Source of the DNA: Sycon ciliatum
Lineage: Eukaryota; Porifera; Calcarea; Leucosolenida; Sycettidae
Length of the DNA: 64,000 bases
Direction of reading: 5' to 3'
NCBI RefSeq assembly: GCF_964019385.1
Contig: NC_088645.1
Span: forward strand, 14,440,785-14,504,784
Below the pieces are notes generated by a model that worked only from the letters and a program-made list of their open reading frames with translations, had not been told where the DNA came from and made no database searches. A program made the position numbers and the translations under genes. How positions within the stretch are numbered: the first letter of the stretch is position 1; the number at the start of each line of letters is the position of its first letter. This document shows, one piece after another, positions 11,101 through 23,569 of this stretch.

Positions 11101-12651
11101 AGGGAGAGAGTGAGGCTCTGTCGTTCTGGAGATGTGTTGGCGGTTTTCTCTTTCACCTCTCTTTTCTCTTTATAGTTTTTCACTAATTCGTCATTCAACC
11201 CAGAGCTGTGTTTGTTGGCTGGTCGACCACAGGATTTTGTGTGGGGTTGTTCTGGAGTGTCGGACTTTTGTTGTAGTGTGACTGTTACAGTCCTGAAACA
11301 CATGCAGTAGACACACTACTATAAAATACACTAAAAATGTACAACATGCGCACATTTCCTGGATTGATCAGTGTGGATCGATGGCAATACAGTTGTAGTC
11401 TGTAAGCAAACAGCGCCATTTTGACTAGGGTGAAATGGTTAGATAGGTTAACCGGTTATGTAACCGTTAAGAATACACGAACAGTTAACCATATGCATAT
11501 GGGTTAATCGGTTATTTTCTTTCAATGTCCGCTGTACATAATATACGTGACAGCATGTGCGTACCCTGTCAGTACTGTGCACAATGGATGTACGGCGTGT
11601 ATCTCCCTCATCTCTGGGGTTGCTCCCCATATTAGTGATGCTTGCGTATGCTCATGATGAGGTTGAGTTGATTAAATGACAAGGTGATGGTGCAATCCGA
11701 AGCCCAATGGAGCATACAAAATATTAAAATATGTTGAACCTTTCGTTCAGAAAGTAGTGGACATTCACGCAACTGCATTGTAAATATAAAGGGGGTTTGT
11801 CAACTGGCAACCGCTCTATTTAGTTGTTATTCACTCTTTGTTGAACCTGCTCTGGAAAACTGAGCAAAATATAATATGCATCCACTATACATATTGTAAA
11901 CAGTTTCGTCTGAGACAAAAATGCGATAATACTCATAAAGTATACTTGTGAAGACAAAAACTTTCAAGACGTTTGTAATGAGCCTGAAATGTGTCCTTTT
12001 ATGAGTATTATACATATTGTAGTGATTGTTTTGGCAGTGCGTGAGGTCATGGTACCATGGATACATGGATTTACAGTCATGTACAGCAATGGTACATGAA
12101 TACAGGCTACATGTACAGTTTATCTCTTATAGGTTGTAGCAAGAGTAGATAAACAAGAGTGTGCAACTCTGGATCTCTTCTGCACAATCTGCACATACCC
12201 CTGCCTGTGGCAGCATTTTTTGTAGACGTCACCTTTTTTCAGAAAAACGCGCATTTTGACGCAGAACAGTGTGAGAGCACGTACTGGGCACCGACCTTGT
12301 AATGTAAAGCCCGGCCAAGTGCACGATGCAAACTTTCCAAAAGACCCGCAGCGCATGCGTCATAGAAAAGATTACGTCAACAAAAAATTCCGCCACTGGC
12401 CAACCCATCCCGGAGTTGCACACTCTTGTTTATCTACTCTTGGTTCTAGCCTATAACCTTTTGGTTAACCGCAGCCCTAACTTTGACATATATGGTTTAT
12501 ATTATGTGCCCAACTCGCTATAACATGGACCTCTCTAAAGCATAACACTTGCCGTACCCCAGAGAATATATAGTGAGGTCTCGCCTGTAAGATGAAGTGT
12601 GATACCTAGTTATTGCATACATGTACATGTAGGTGTGAACATCATTATAAT
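9940..12651. other. Interior of element 3, no gene recognised
   Basis: No coding similarity was noticed. An (AG)n microsatellite occupies about 10985-11108. At 11429-11500 a fragment rich in GGTTAACCGGTTA recalls the interior of the hAT-type MITE at 16748, but only a left-like end TAGGGTGAAATGG is visible. Confidence 0.4.
10985..11108. repeat. (AG)n microsatellite
   Basis: GA/AG dinucleotides with a few CA and AC interruptions at the 5' side. Confidence 0.9.
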
Positions 12652-13045
12652 TAGGGCTGAAACGATTATACCAATTACTCGGTAAGCGATCGATAATTCC
12701 TTATCAATCAAGTAATCGTTACGTTATAGATTACTCGTTAGGAATTTTGAGTCCAAAAAGTACTGAAACCCTCGTTTTGTGAAGTTTGAATCAGTTTCCG
12801 CTGTGTGTATGCAGTTGCCAGGGGCATGGTGCATACTCTGAGGTTAAATTGACTTCAAAACTGTCATGTTTTGGAGCTACCCTGTCACTAACGCAGATTT
12901 TTGGTATATTGAAGGCCTAGCTTTTGGAAACAGGATAATTTTTGCACAAAATTCTGACGCTATTTGCTAAAGATTATAATCGATTACTCGATCGTTAAGC
13001 TAGAGAGTAATCGATAGGTGAAAATCCACGATCGTTTCAGCCCTA
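12652..13045. mobile_element. hAT-like MITE
   Basis: The ends TAGGGCTGAAACGATTAT and the complement ATCGTTTCAGCCCTA are a relative of the MITE at 6109 and of the hAT element at 49206. No intact 8-bp duplication is visible. Confidence 0.65.
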
Positions 13046-13178
13046 AAATTGAATTCACGAATCAATTTCAATTCTTGGAGCTGACTGCTTTAATGTCCTC
13101 CTCGAATCCCTTCGCACTTTTCCAGTTCATTTCAAATGAAGTTGCAGGAACTCAATGAATACCTTCGGCACCATCTAA

Positions 13179-13710
13179 GGCTGCGTATACACGACAACGC
13201 TGGGGGTGAAAGCGCAACTAAATCCTTTCGGATGCATGGTTCATTTACACGGTACGCGGAGCAAAACGTAATAGTTGTACACCAAAGCGGAAGAGAACCA
13301 AAACGCTGGCCAAGGTGGAAGAATTTGAAAACGGAAATGTTCTGCCGGATAAATTTGGGTGTGTAAACAGTCGAAACGGTCTGCTGGCCTCGTTTCCGTC
13401 ACGTTTGTTCCGTTTTCAGCCGTTCACACGGATCCGACAATAAAACTCTTTTTTTTACAATTTTCGTCATGTGACGAGTGCTGGTGTGTGGCCTGTTTTC
13501 GATTATTCCTTGAGTGTGATTGGTGCTTCCACGACAACACTCGGCACATGACGAACTTTTGCGGATCCTTTGCTCCCGTGTAGACGCGAGAAAACGATAC
13601 AAACCGAGACCACCTCGGATCAGCTTTGATCGTGTAAACGCACGAAAATGAAAAAAGAAATGCGGGACTGAAAACGGAAAATGGCCGTGCGTTGTCGTGT
13701 AAACGCAGCC
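13179..13710. mobile_element. MITE with GGCTGCGT termini
   Basis: The left end GGCTGCGTATACACGACAAC and its near-complement at 13690-13710 form inverted termini of ~24 bp. The interior holds no coding similarity. The flanks (TAA left, TCA right) do not give a clean duplication. Confidence 0.6.
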
Positions 13711-13795
13711 TCAGAAGACATTAGGCCCAGTTGGGAATGTTCCTGTAAAATAAGAACATTACACTGTAATAGGAAGTGCAGGTGCCTTGAATGTA

Positions 13796-13940
13796 CAGTC
13801 CTGCTCAATGAAATCCAGTCGTGTCACTCAAGTTTGCGCCTTGCACCATTTCGCAGCCCAGTGTTCGCAGGTCTAGGGCTGCGCAACGCCCGGTACTTGA
13901 GTGACGCGACTTGATTTCAGGATTTCATTGGGCAGCACTG
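13796..13940. mobile_element. Short Tc1/pogo-type MITE
   Basis: The ends CAGTCCTGCTCAATGAAATC and the complement of CAGTGCTGCCCAATGAAATC are flanked by TA. A diverged, end-worn copy lies at about 14803-14916, sharing CAGCCCAGTGTTCACAG-like sequence. Confidence 0.7.
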
Positions 13941-14276
13941 TACGAAGGCAATTCTCCCATACAAACAGCATGGTGCTGCTGACAAGATGAGATTCACTAA
14001 AGTGGACTTTCTTTAGAGGATCGCTCAGCTTTTGTATACTTCTGTAGCGTCGTTCCCATGCCATGAATTTAATGATGAAATTCGTTCGCGAAACCAAGAG
14101 GCTTACATCACCTTACTATTATTGTACCTTCACTTTCTTTTACCTTTTTTCATGCAGGATTCTGAAAGCTAGAGGAATCCCACTAGCCCCAAGCACTGAG
14201 CTCACGGCTTCCAGCCATGAATCAGGCATGGTGTATCACGACATCTATATGTTTTGCATCCATTTGATTACTAGTA

Positions 14277-14569
14277 CCGTAAAGTACCGCCAGAGCGCCC
14301 CACTATCTCGTCCTTTCGTGGTCGTATTGTGTAGGTGGTCTCCCGTCTGTAGGTCATACGACACGAACTTCGTACACATATTGCACGTTGTGCAGACAAT
14401 CCGTACCTTCGAGCGGACACGAGCTCCACACAAAAACCTTCCTCTGACGTTAGTACACCATACACACTTCGTTGCATTCTGCCGTACGATTTTCCTTTCC
14501 CTGGACCCTGGCTGTAAAATCAAGGTGGGGCGCTCTCGCAAGACGGGGCGCTCTGGCGGTACTTTACGG
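14277..14569. mobile_element. TA-flanked MITE, CCGTAAAGTACC family, copy 1
   Basis: The ends CCGTAAAGTACCGCCAGAGC and its complement are flanked by TA (14275-14276 and 14570-14571). Related copies lie at 50997-51293 and, truncated, from 55258. Confidence 0.8.
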
Positions 14570-14916
14570 TATACCATTCACACATAACATGATCTCGCTG
14601 TGCCCATGGTGCACTGTAGACTCAACATCCCGCTTTAAAGTAAGCTTCACAATCACACGTTAATGCTCCTAACATGTTATCTCGCACTTGATGGCATTAC
14701 TCTATTTCTGCCTTTAGTATTAGACTCTACACTAGCGCTCATCGCGTATTTGACTCTACTCTTTTTCACTGCTATTATTATGCTACGTTGATGCTCAATG
14801 TTAATATTGTGTGAGTCAAGTGTGCGCCCTGTGCCAGTTGACAGCCCAGTGTTCACAGCTGCACAACGTTCCGCACGGCATTCACTCGCTTCATTGGACT
14901 TCATTGAGCACCACTG

Positions 14917-16298
14917 TAGTATTCTGTGTTGGTTGATCAGCCCTTCTAGTGACGACTCCTGTCTGTCACTCTGTCTTGAAAGGGACTTTTCGGCTTTGTA
15001 CTGCATGACCATTGTGTGTGGACTCACGAGTTACTTGGAGTACAATTCACTATAAACTTCACTATAGTAAAGCCTGCCCTGACAAGACGCCCTTGGTGCA
15101 GCGGAAACTGTCCTGATGTGACAGGACCCCGCTTGATCCAGGAATGCACTTTCGATCCACAGCACTTTGGTGCATGAAATTTTGTCCGGTAAATACAGGA
15201 TTCCGCTTGGTACAGGGTCCGGCAAACACGGGTTTTACTGCAATCCAATTTCCCAATGCATACGTTTCATTGCATATGCTTCAATTGTATTTTGTGTGTA
15301 CTTTGGGGGGGGGGGGGCTGGGAAAGTCTACGTTTTGTGAAGCCGCTGCGACCGGCGACAATTATGTACATGACATTGAGGAGATTATTTGAAAAATAAT
15401 CCCCGCGGCGCGGACATATCCTGTTAGGCATATGCGGGCAGAAAAATTGGCAGAATTCAGTACTTTTTCTGGTAAGTTTCATGCATGTTTGGTATGTGGA
15501 TAAAGAAATGGAGTAGAATTCGAGGAATTGCCCGCCATAAGGTTTGTATGGTTCTGCCAATTTCACAGCTTTTCGAGCAGAATCTCCCACCTTTTCGAGC
15601 ATTATCCGCACACCCCTATATCCTGTTTAGACGACACTTTCGGGTGATCAGCATGAACCGATGTGAACGGAACACTGAACATGGATATTACCAAGAGGGG
15701 TTATGTACTCTTGATATTACGGTGAAGCCTAACAATTTGTGGCATTTAACATACAGAAAATGATGCTGATTTTCATACATGTATTATAACATTATGGGAA
15801 TATCGCAGTGAATCTTCAAAGCACTAGGTGGTCTGCACTCTACAATGTGACCTGTGCGATTATATCGGTAAATAATGTCTGCCTGTTCCGAGCCACCAAT
15901 CGCACCAAAGAACAAGGAGCAGCAAAATAGAAAACAGACTACATGTATGTCCAGTATTATACCCACATCATGGTAAATAGCCGTACCCGGAACATTGAGA
16001 TAATTATAACGTTACCGTAAAAGCCCGTGTATAGGTCCCGGGTGTATATAATAGCAGGCTCGATTTCCTGGGCGTATGCAAGGGCACGTGCGTTATTTTG
16101 GAACCGGGTGTATACTTTAATAGAATTAAAATATTGAAACTCTTCTCTTACTCAATGGCTGGATCCATTTCATCTTGTAGCTAAGCATGCACATTATAAT
16201 ACATGCACAGTATCCCTACTTCAATGAACCAGAAACAGTGTTCTCGTTCGGAAGAGCGATCCTATAAACCACATCCATCCATCAACATAACAGTAAGT
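14917..16298. other. No gene recognised
   Basis: A degenerate pair of MITE-like ends lies around 15063-15243 (GTAAAGCCTGCCC at the left, and the complement of GTAAAACCCGTGTTTGCC at the right). From 16011 there is a one-sided fragment rich in CGGGTGTATA. There is no coding similarity on either strand. Confidence 0.4.
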
Positions 16299-16299
16299 A

Positions 16300-16488
16300 C
16301 AGTCACCTTCGCTAATAACGACTGCGGATATAACGACAATTCGCGAATAACGACAGAATTTCCATGCCCAGAGCAAAGTCCCATCCCACTGTAATACATA
16401 ATAATGAGACTTCGGGTATAACGACACTTCATGAATAAGGACACCTTTTTGATGCCCTGCCGAGTGTCGTTATAAGCGAAGTTGACTG
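16300..16488. mobile_element. Pogo/Tigger-like MITE, copy 1
   Basis: The ends are CAGTCACCTTCGCTAATAAC and the complement of CAGTCAACTTCGCTTATAAC, flanked by TA (16298-16299 and 16489-16490). Close copies lie at 35080-35250 and 38575-38762. Confidence 0.8.
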
Positions 16489-16747
16489 TATTGAGTGTCG
16501 GTTCCTGTACTGGTCCATGCACCGAGCAGAATAATAAGTGATCCAGTGTTCATTATATAATTCCTTTGTTTGTTGAGGGAATGGAAAGGGGCCAGTCCGA
16601 CGAAAAAAAATCAGGGCTGCAACGGGTAGGGGTTTGGTCGGGTAGCGGGCTCGGGTATTTTTGTCAAGTCGACGGAATAGCGCGAGCTCCAGTGTGGGGA
16701 GCAAACCCTTTCGTAATAATTATCGCCAAAGTCGCAACCATTATTTC

Positions 16748-17155
16748 TAGGGCTCAAACGGTTAGTCCGATTAACCGGTTGCAGACCGGTTACGAAGAAT
16801 TAACGGTTAACCGATAAAGATAACGGTTACGCAGTAACTTTTCAGTCAATTTTTCATGCATCAGGTCGTTGCAAAGTATGCACTTTTGCAGCCTGTCGCA
16901 CGCGTACGCAATTTCTGGGCTGTCAACTCGGTCATATCTGGTCTCTTCGTGTGAGAGTATGTATGAATGAGCATGCAAGAGAATATACATGTGTGCGTTG
17001 CACTGAATAGGGTACATTTTTTGAATGAGTATAGTCAAATAAACGGTTAAAAAAGAGTCCGCAGGATTGCCATGGCTTATAGGTTATAACCGTTAAACCG
17101 ACCGTTAGCTTAGCAGTTAACCGTTCGGGGTAAAACCGTGACCGTTTGAGCCCTA
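16748..17155. mobile_element. hAT-type MITE with 8-bp target duplication
   Basis: The termini are TAGGGCTCAAACGGT and ACCGTTTGAGCCCTA. ATTATTTC is duplicated exactly at 16740-16747 and 17156-17163. The interior is dense in GGTTAACCG-type sequence. Confidence 0.9.
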
Positions 17156-17163
17156 ATTATTTC

Positions 17164-18600
17164 GTACTACTATTATAGGTATTCAATAGAAACAGTTGCA
17201 AAATCCTTTAGATGAGCATGTCACAACAAAGCGTTCTGACATGCGCATCCTCAAAAATAGTCATGATCGGCTCCTCATCAAATGTCAAAATAAGCAATGA
17301 TGAATGGCTGAAAGACGACATTCACGAGCTAGGTAACGTGTCACAGAGCTCAGAAATGTATAAATTCAGGGGTATAGTACCAATCAATCTGCCAGAGCTG
17401 CGGTAGAAAGATGTGGGATAGGCCAAAAATTGACCAAAAGAGTCTATCCAATTCCAGCATACCTGCCTGCACATCATCACATCAAGAGCCATTTGGCTCG
17501 TAGATGACCTCTTTTTGGCCTCCTTGATGATTACTGATCCTCTTCTTCAATCTTCTTCACTTCCTCTTTGACTTTTCCGTCACTTCCCTCAAGTTCCCAG
17601 CTCTTCCTGGTTGTATGTCAATGGTGTTGTGAGGTGCAGCGCAGAAACGCGATGCTATCTGGTTTCAATGTTCAGCCGGATTCTACATTTATTCTCCAAG
17701 AGCGTGTTCAATCATGAGCATTATAGGTGAAGCCAAGTCGGAAACCCAGCCTTCCCTGGTGGCCCACTCTCCAAGGATAGGGCAATAAACGTACTATCAG
17801 ATGTATGATGCATATGCAGGGCGCAGTCATGTTGACTCCATCATACGTGACGATGATGCCACGCGGTTCAGTGCAGCACGGCCACGTCCGTACATTGCCT
17901 CGGGCTCAGGCCCGGCGTAGCGTTTCATATGTCTGCTACTGAAATGATCTTGGAAAACATGATCACAGGTTTAAGAGAATCACGTAGCCATCACAGGTCT
18001 TCGTATAAATAGGCCGTTGGACATTGACAACTGTGCAAAGCTTCAATAGCGGCCCGGGTGATGAATTCTGCCCATACTAATACAGGCCTGTTGATTTCCC
18101 ATTTGCAAATGAATTTCTCAGACGTGAATGGACGTCTTCTCACCACACATAGTGAAATACCAAGGCAAATATCACGCTTGGCCTGGTCGCTGATTACGAT
18201 GGGATGTGGACTGGTACAGCTGACAGCATGCTGATTCGATCACAAATTGCAGAAATTACTCATTATTTTACAAACGAAATCCAGTCATCTATATCTCCCA
18301 CTCAATGTCTGACGCCGAAAAAAGAGAGAGAGAGACTGAGAGTACGTAGAACTAGTGTTGACATCACTTTAGTACTTACTCAAGTCACATCAAAATCCTT
18401 ATCAGCGGGCTCCAGGCTGTGGAACGCCTCCAGTGGGTCTGAATGTTCGACAACGTCAACCATTACTTCTTCAAAGAATCGTCATCTACTGTTTACTGAG
18501 TGGTGTGCGGCCAGTCGCCAAGTACTCGTACCAGTGCGAGTACTGATTACGATGATGCCGTTCACAAGGGAGTAGTAAAATACCTACTCCGCGCCCAGCT
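17164..18600. other. Interior of element 3, no gene recognised
   Basis: Short ORFs at 17212-17406 (64 aa, Ser-rich start) and 18204-18575 (123 aa) resemble nothing I know. GT-AG pairs are present, but no convincing exon chain was found. Confidence 0.35.
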
Positions 18601-19154
18601 CACAATCGATCGATTTGGTTTCTTTTTTTTGTTGCGCGATCGATCGATTTTGCGCGATCGATCGATCGTTGCGCGATCTGTCGATCGACAGATCGCGCAG
18701 CAAAATCGATCGATGTGGCAGATCCATAGATGGCGCACAACATCCCCATCTCGTAGGGCGCAGTCACCCAGTTTCAGTGGAAGTGCGCGAGTTCGATTGG
18801 GATTCAAGTAGGAAGGGAGCGTCTCAGCTTTCTCGGACCAAGACCATTCGACTCAGCACCCCGAACGCGAAGACTACAACTGGTGAAATTTTAATTTTTG
18901 CCTTAAAGGGGAACTCCACGAAAAAATGAAAATTTGATAGCCTGTAGAGTTTCGGGCGCTGAGTCGAATGGTCTTGGTCCGAAGTCTCTACGAGAAAGCG
19001 TTCTTGAGATATTTCAATTTTAGCCACGCCCCATACCAATGTATGTGTGACGTCATTGTGGCAATGTGCGAAAATACTTGGATTTTGAATCTCACTTTCT
19101 TCAGGACGAAAGTCACTTCAGAAAGTAGTTTGCCAAGTCGCCTGAGCCGCTGCA

Positions 19155-20749
19155 ATGCCAAATTGTTGTGTTGTTGATTGTGCCAGTATCACATCATCCT
19201 CCTGGGGTTAGTTTTCTCAAATTCCCAAAGGATGGAGACCTGGCAAAGCGCCGAGATGTTGCAATGCGTCGTGAAAATTTCAAGCCTATTTTCGCAGCAC
19301 GAGCTATGTTTGCTCGCTGCATTTATGATCCAGAGGGACTTGAGAGCTGAGTTTTGACGAGTACGCCGTCCAGCAAAGCCCTCATCAGTGTACCAGTGCC
19401 CTCCGAACCGTGAGCCTCCAGCAAAGCGAACTCAACAAGCTGCAACTGAGAAAGCAGGGCGAGATACGTCCCATCAGGATCAGAAGAGTACATCACCCCA
19501 TCAACTCCGACTGCAGCTAGCTGATGAACGATATTACCCCAGTAACTTTGCGCATACCAGTACTCAAACTGTGCACATCTGTCATCAACTGGGACGCAAA
19601 CAGACAGACCCCCAGCAAGTACGAAGGTTACAGAACTGTTTGCTTGCGATGTGCAGGCAGCATGCACGACGAACTGTCTCACCAATCCTGCCAAACTGAA
19701 CCAGTGTAAGTTGATTGCGTGGATATGTCTCTATTTATAACAGCTACCCTACTTCTAGGCATGGTTGCATGAATACCATATCACTCAGAGCAGTTGTTAG
19801 AAGTCTGGACAGCCTTGGAATAGTGCAAGTAAAGTGAAACAAAAATATATTACACTCCGAGTTCCACGCTTGCGGGATCACCAGGCCAAAAAAATCTAAT
19901 TTCGAACAAGGAATGGGTTCTGGTTGTATGCGAAAGAAAAGTAAGTGAAGACCTATTGTGCAAGGAATACAGTGGGAACTACACATATTATACACATGCA
20001 CTCACACCATCACCCACATGCACGCGCGTGCGTGTGCGTGCACACACACAAACACAACAACACACACACATACGCACCCACATACTCAAACTCACTCGCA
20101 CGCACGCTAGCCTAAGGATAGTACATATGCTGTAGTAGTGGTATACTTAGTGAAATGACTATGACGTGTACATCTAATGACGCCGCCACTCCACGCCAGA
20201 AGACAACAAACATCTGCTGCAACATTTTTGCTCCCGTCTCTTATGGGCAACACAGGGAATGAAACGAACAATGCAATTGAGAACAAGAGTCGTCCTGTAC
20301 GGTGAAGTTTCCATTTTCTCATACAGCAGTATATTGTCTAAGCAAGTGTGTTTTCTCCACATTCTTTTTGCCATGCAGGTATATCACAGTGTCATGCCAA
20401 ACTACATTCTCAAACGCATTCGTTTCTCAATTCTGGGGATGATTGGACACGCACATCTCGCAGCTCTTGACGACGTCAATGTCAACCGTCGCCACAGCAC
20501 AACCAAAAAGACCGCGATAGGAAGGTATAAAGTCCAGTTCTCAAAGCATAAAGAAGACTGTGGCCAAATAGAAAATTATACGACAGAAAGAGCTATGAGT
20601 ATGTTGACAAGCTCATGTGTGAGGTGGTAGCGGTTGCAAATGGCAACCTCCATGTTCCTGCCTTGGAGAAGCGTGTTTCCCTGCCAAATTCCAGGTGGAA
20701 GCCTCCTGAGAAGGCTGAGGTGGTGCAGGATTTGGATATCTTTGCCTGA
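19155..20749 (+). pseudogene. Decayed THAP/Kolobok-type transposase of element 1
   Basis: It starts MPNCCVVDC, the first half of a THAP zinc finger. After a frame break it continues PPGVSFLKFPKDGDLAKRR, the typical THAP core, and stops at about 19350. A second block from about 20376 (VMPNYILKRIRFS, MIGHAHLAALDDVNVNRR, TTKKTAIGRYKVQFSKHKED) and, after a frame change near 20585, KSYEYVDKLMCEVV and PPEKAEVVQ to a stop at 20747-20749 resemble the C-terminal end of Kolobok-like transposases. The segment between contains no recognised catalytic block. Frame breaks show the copy is dead. Assignment is from remembered family patterns and would need a profile search. Confidence 0.55.
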
Positions 20750-21944
20750 TCGTATTCACAACGCAGGCTGGAAGACGACAACGAACGTGCTTGCCCAATT
20801 TGCCGTGTACATAGTGTGTACTGCCTGTGTGCCGCATAGCGTAGAGATCTACACAAACACAGAATGTCATATGGAATGTGTATGATGAGTGCTTGTACAC
20901 ATACCACATTGCTGTACCGTAATAATTATTATAGTCAAATACTCATTTACTCTACATATGCGCTGTATTGCACCTACCGGTACCTACCTGCACTTTCAGT
21001 GCGCGCGCCATACTAATTTAGTGGCCACTGGTACAAAGATGGAGGGTCTTGTAGAATTTACCATAATTGCTGATTTCAAATTGAATTCCAATGATCTGGG
21101 GGATGAATACTGATTAGGACGCGTTCGATTACCTACTAGTACAGAGATGTCTTGGTCAGAAAGTACAGATTTCTTACTCTCCTGCCAGAATTTGTGCATT
21201 ATTTTGGTGTACGCTTTCTTGACCCCACGCTTGTACGTTGCATGCCATGGTATACTAGAAAACGAGTTTATTGACAAAGTCTATCGCTTGAAACGATAAA
21301 GTATGGGTTCGGGTGTGATCAAAATTAATGCACCCATGGTGCTCATAAACTGTGTGCAGTGCTCTCTTCACCAACAGAACACTACCTACCATACTTTGTA
21401 GATCTTGTACCAATCCAAGGGAAAATGACAAAGACAAATGTGAGTCATGCATGAAAACTTGTGATAGCACGGTCTATAGTACAGAACAACGTTGTTCGTG
21501 CTATGCCTGACAACAATAATTAGTTACACACAAAACATTACGCGCATCGATCCTCACAAGATAAGTCAAGACATACTCGGAGCAAAGAGAAATTTGTTTG
21601 TGTCATGCATGAAACTTGTGATACCTACCAGTACAATGTCTTTCTTGTGCGACGCCTACTGTAGTGCGTCTGACAACAATAAATTTCCCCCCAAAAATAA
21701 GAATAAGTGTATCATGCTGATACGCGATCCTCACAAGACAAGTCAAGGCAAACTAATTGAGGCTTACCTAATGTCAGACTCTTCTGTCACTGGCATTGGC
21801 GGCTTCTGCATGTCGAGATAACCTCGAAGAGCAGTGATGAGCACAGCCTAATGCAAGGATACGATCTCGTAATCTGCGAGGTCCGCTACGCAAGAAACCT
21901 TGGGCCGTCTTGTCGACAGCGACGGCAGCATCCTACCAGCAAAA

Positions 21945-22247
21945 TCATTCCCGCGGGCTGGGCATGGCTATACACTTTTGTCCACGCTCGCACCAGTCTG
22001 AGTCCCAAACGAATCGAGATTCTGGTGGCCAAGCTACTCGTCTTCTGTCGGACGCAGCTGCTGACGCATCTTCTTCCTCCACATTTGTTACACGCGATGG
22101 CAGCTCCTCAGCAGAGTATCTGGGCTCCCTGCCCCAACCATACGCGGCGGTGGGCTGTTGGTCGTCCTCACTGGCCTCAGCATCGCTGCCTTCATTGCTG
22201 GGGACAGAGGATTGTTCGGAATCGCCCATCTTCCCTTGAAATACCAA
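21945..22247 (-). CDS. Transposon accessory ORF resembling a P2X7 cytoplasmic (ballast) domain fragment
   Basis: The ORF starts just inside the right terminal repeat of element 1 and runs toward the transposase. After an acidic Ser-rich N-terminus comes YGWGREPRYSAEEL, and near the end SDWCERGQKCIAMPSPRE. The W-C-x-x-G-x-x-C-x-x-M-P pattern resembles the cysteine-rich zinc-binding domain found in the P2X7 receptor C-terminus and in many invertebrate proteins, but the further cysteines expected downstream are lost to stop codons. The N-terminal part matches the ORF at 22770 in the neighbouring element. Function in the transposon is unknown. Confidence 0.45.
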   Translation of the reverse strand: MVFQGKMGDSEQSSVPSNEGSDAEASEDDQQPTAAYGWGREPRYSAEELPSRVTNVEEEDASAAASDRRRVAWPPESRFVWDSDWCERGQKCIAMPSPRE

Positions 22248-22769
22248 CTAAAATTAGTGCTTGTAGACTGGCGAAGAGAAACGACTTTGCCACAATGACG
22301 TAGGCAGCCCGTGATGATGTAACCAAATGGCCGCATGACGTCAGGGCGCGGCCCCCGTTTTTGCAATTTCAAAGTGAAATATCTCAAGAACGCTTCGTCG
22401 TAGAGACTTCGGACCAAGACCATTCGACTCAGTGCCCGAAACTCTACAGGCTATCAAAGTTTCATTTTTTCGTGGAGTTCCCCTTTAACTTCCCCTTTAA
22501 AGGGGAACTACACCCAAAAATCAAAACTTCATGGTCCGTAGAGTTTTGGACGCTGAGTCGAATGGTGAAGGTCCCACTTCGATCCGACCAAGCATTCCTG
22601 AGATATCTTCGGTTTAAATTGTACTTTCGGGGGACGCGCCATGACGTCATGCGGCCGCGACACACCCCCAACACGCCCTTCTACGTCATTGAGACTTGCT
22701 TGGGCCAAGCTCAGAAGTACAGGTATTTTGGTATGTGAAAGGAATAGTTCTGACAAAGACGTCCTCACC

Positions 22770-23034
22770 ATGAGCGATTCCGACGTATCAGACGAGCTTG
22801 AAAGCTCAGAGCCTGAGCTGAAAATGTTTGGCTTCGGGCATGAGCCGAAATTTTCAGGAAAGGATATGGCAGCGCAAGCGGTGGCTTCCATTCGGGCTGT
22901 AAATGTGGATGCAGCAGAAATCACTGCAATTGGAGAAGTCGCTCTCCATCAGCAACATCTGGCAACCGGTTGGCTGGGCTATTTCGAAATAGCGGCAGCG
23001 GCAGCCAAAGCAGCTCAGACAAGCCTGACAATCC
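22770..23034 (+). CDS. Accessory ORF of element 2, first exon
   Basis: It reads MSDSDVSDELESSEPELKM, then FGFGHEPKFSGKDM, alanine-rich helices and a GT donor (GTAAGT) at 23035. The FGFGHEPKFS block aligns with YGWGREPRYS in the minus-strand ORF of element 1, including the acidic leader, so the two are homologous. The cysteine-rich half is not seen downstream, perhaps because the following exon is lost. Confidence 0.4.
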
Positions 23035-23569
23035 GTAAGTGTTTTCACAGTATAGTCCTACGTAATGCTCACAAATCGAATCGTTCTCTTCATATCGTAA
23101 ATTGTGTGAAATTTTGTATTCGCACAGTACTCAGATCAATAGTCTCCTCACTCGTACATGGAGTTTGCTGCGTAACATGGCTAGCATTATCTCCGTGCAA
23201 GTCGTGCAATGTGTATCGGTTCACTTGTGCTTTATCTCACATAAGTGGACTGCACCTCAATTCGTATTGTGGCGAAGTACATTCTCACCTTTTGCATTGT
23301 CACTTAGTCTTTACAGAATGCTGAGACGTTCTCTTGTATTTCACGTAGCTGTGTACCAACAATTACGCTGTGCACTCTAGCAGCAGCAGCAGCAGCACAG
23401 TAGCATATTGAGTGCGTTTTGCCCTACTGTGGTGTCTCATGACTGCATTACCGGAACAGCTCTGTCCTTCTTGATTATCATTCGGAAATGTGTGCACATA
23501 TCCGCCGCGCCCCACACACACGCACGCACATGTGCTCACCTTGGTAGGCACATAGTATAGTAGTCACAC

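Larger units (their letters stand above)
9186..18902. mobile_element. TTAA-flanked element 3, nested inside the terminal repeat of element 1
   Basis: The left end GGCAAAAATTAAAATTTCAC (from 9186) is matched by its complement ending at 18902, and the arms align for about 150 bp. TTAA flanks both sides (9182-9185 and 18903-18906). Subterminal parts at both ends carry CGATCGAT-rich sequence with a long perfect palindrome (9903-9936 and about 18670-18699). A palindromic MITE split the left arm at 9336-9861. The ~8.6 kb interior contains further MITEs; no transposase was recognised, so it may be non-autonomous or may have captured unrelated DNA. Confidence 0.65.
9174..22496 (+). mobile_element. 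Kolobok-like DNA transposon (element 1), split by a nested insertion
   Basis: The right terminus reads inward AGGGGAAGTTAAAGGGGAAC. The left terminus is the same but is interrupted at its own internal TTAA: AGGGGAAG lies at 9174-9181, TTAA at 9182-9185, then 9.7 kb of element 3, then TTAA at 18903-18906 and the rest of the repeat from 18907. The two terminal repeats match closely over ~115 bp. Target duplications are TTAA at 9170-9173 and 22497-22500. Inside, a decayed THAP/Kolobok transposase reads rightward (19155-20749) and a short ORF resembling a P2X7 cytoplasmic-domain fragment reads leftward (22247-21945), so the two are convergent. Without the nested element it is about 3.6 kb. TTAA targeting plus a THAP-type transposase supports Kolobok over piggyBac. 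Confidence 0.75.

Noticed and set aside
22641..23324. 227-aa ORF on the + strand as a single gene
   Set aside because: The recognisable part starts at the ATG at 22770 and a GTAAGT donor follows at 23035; the rest reads through the terminal repeat and intron.
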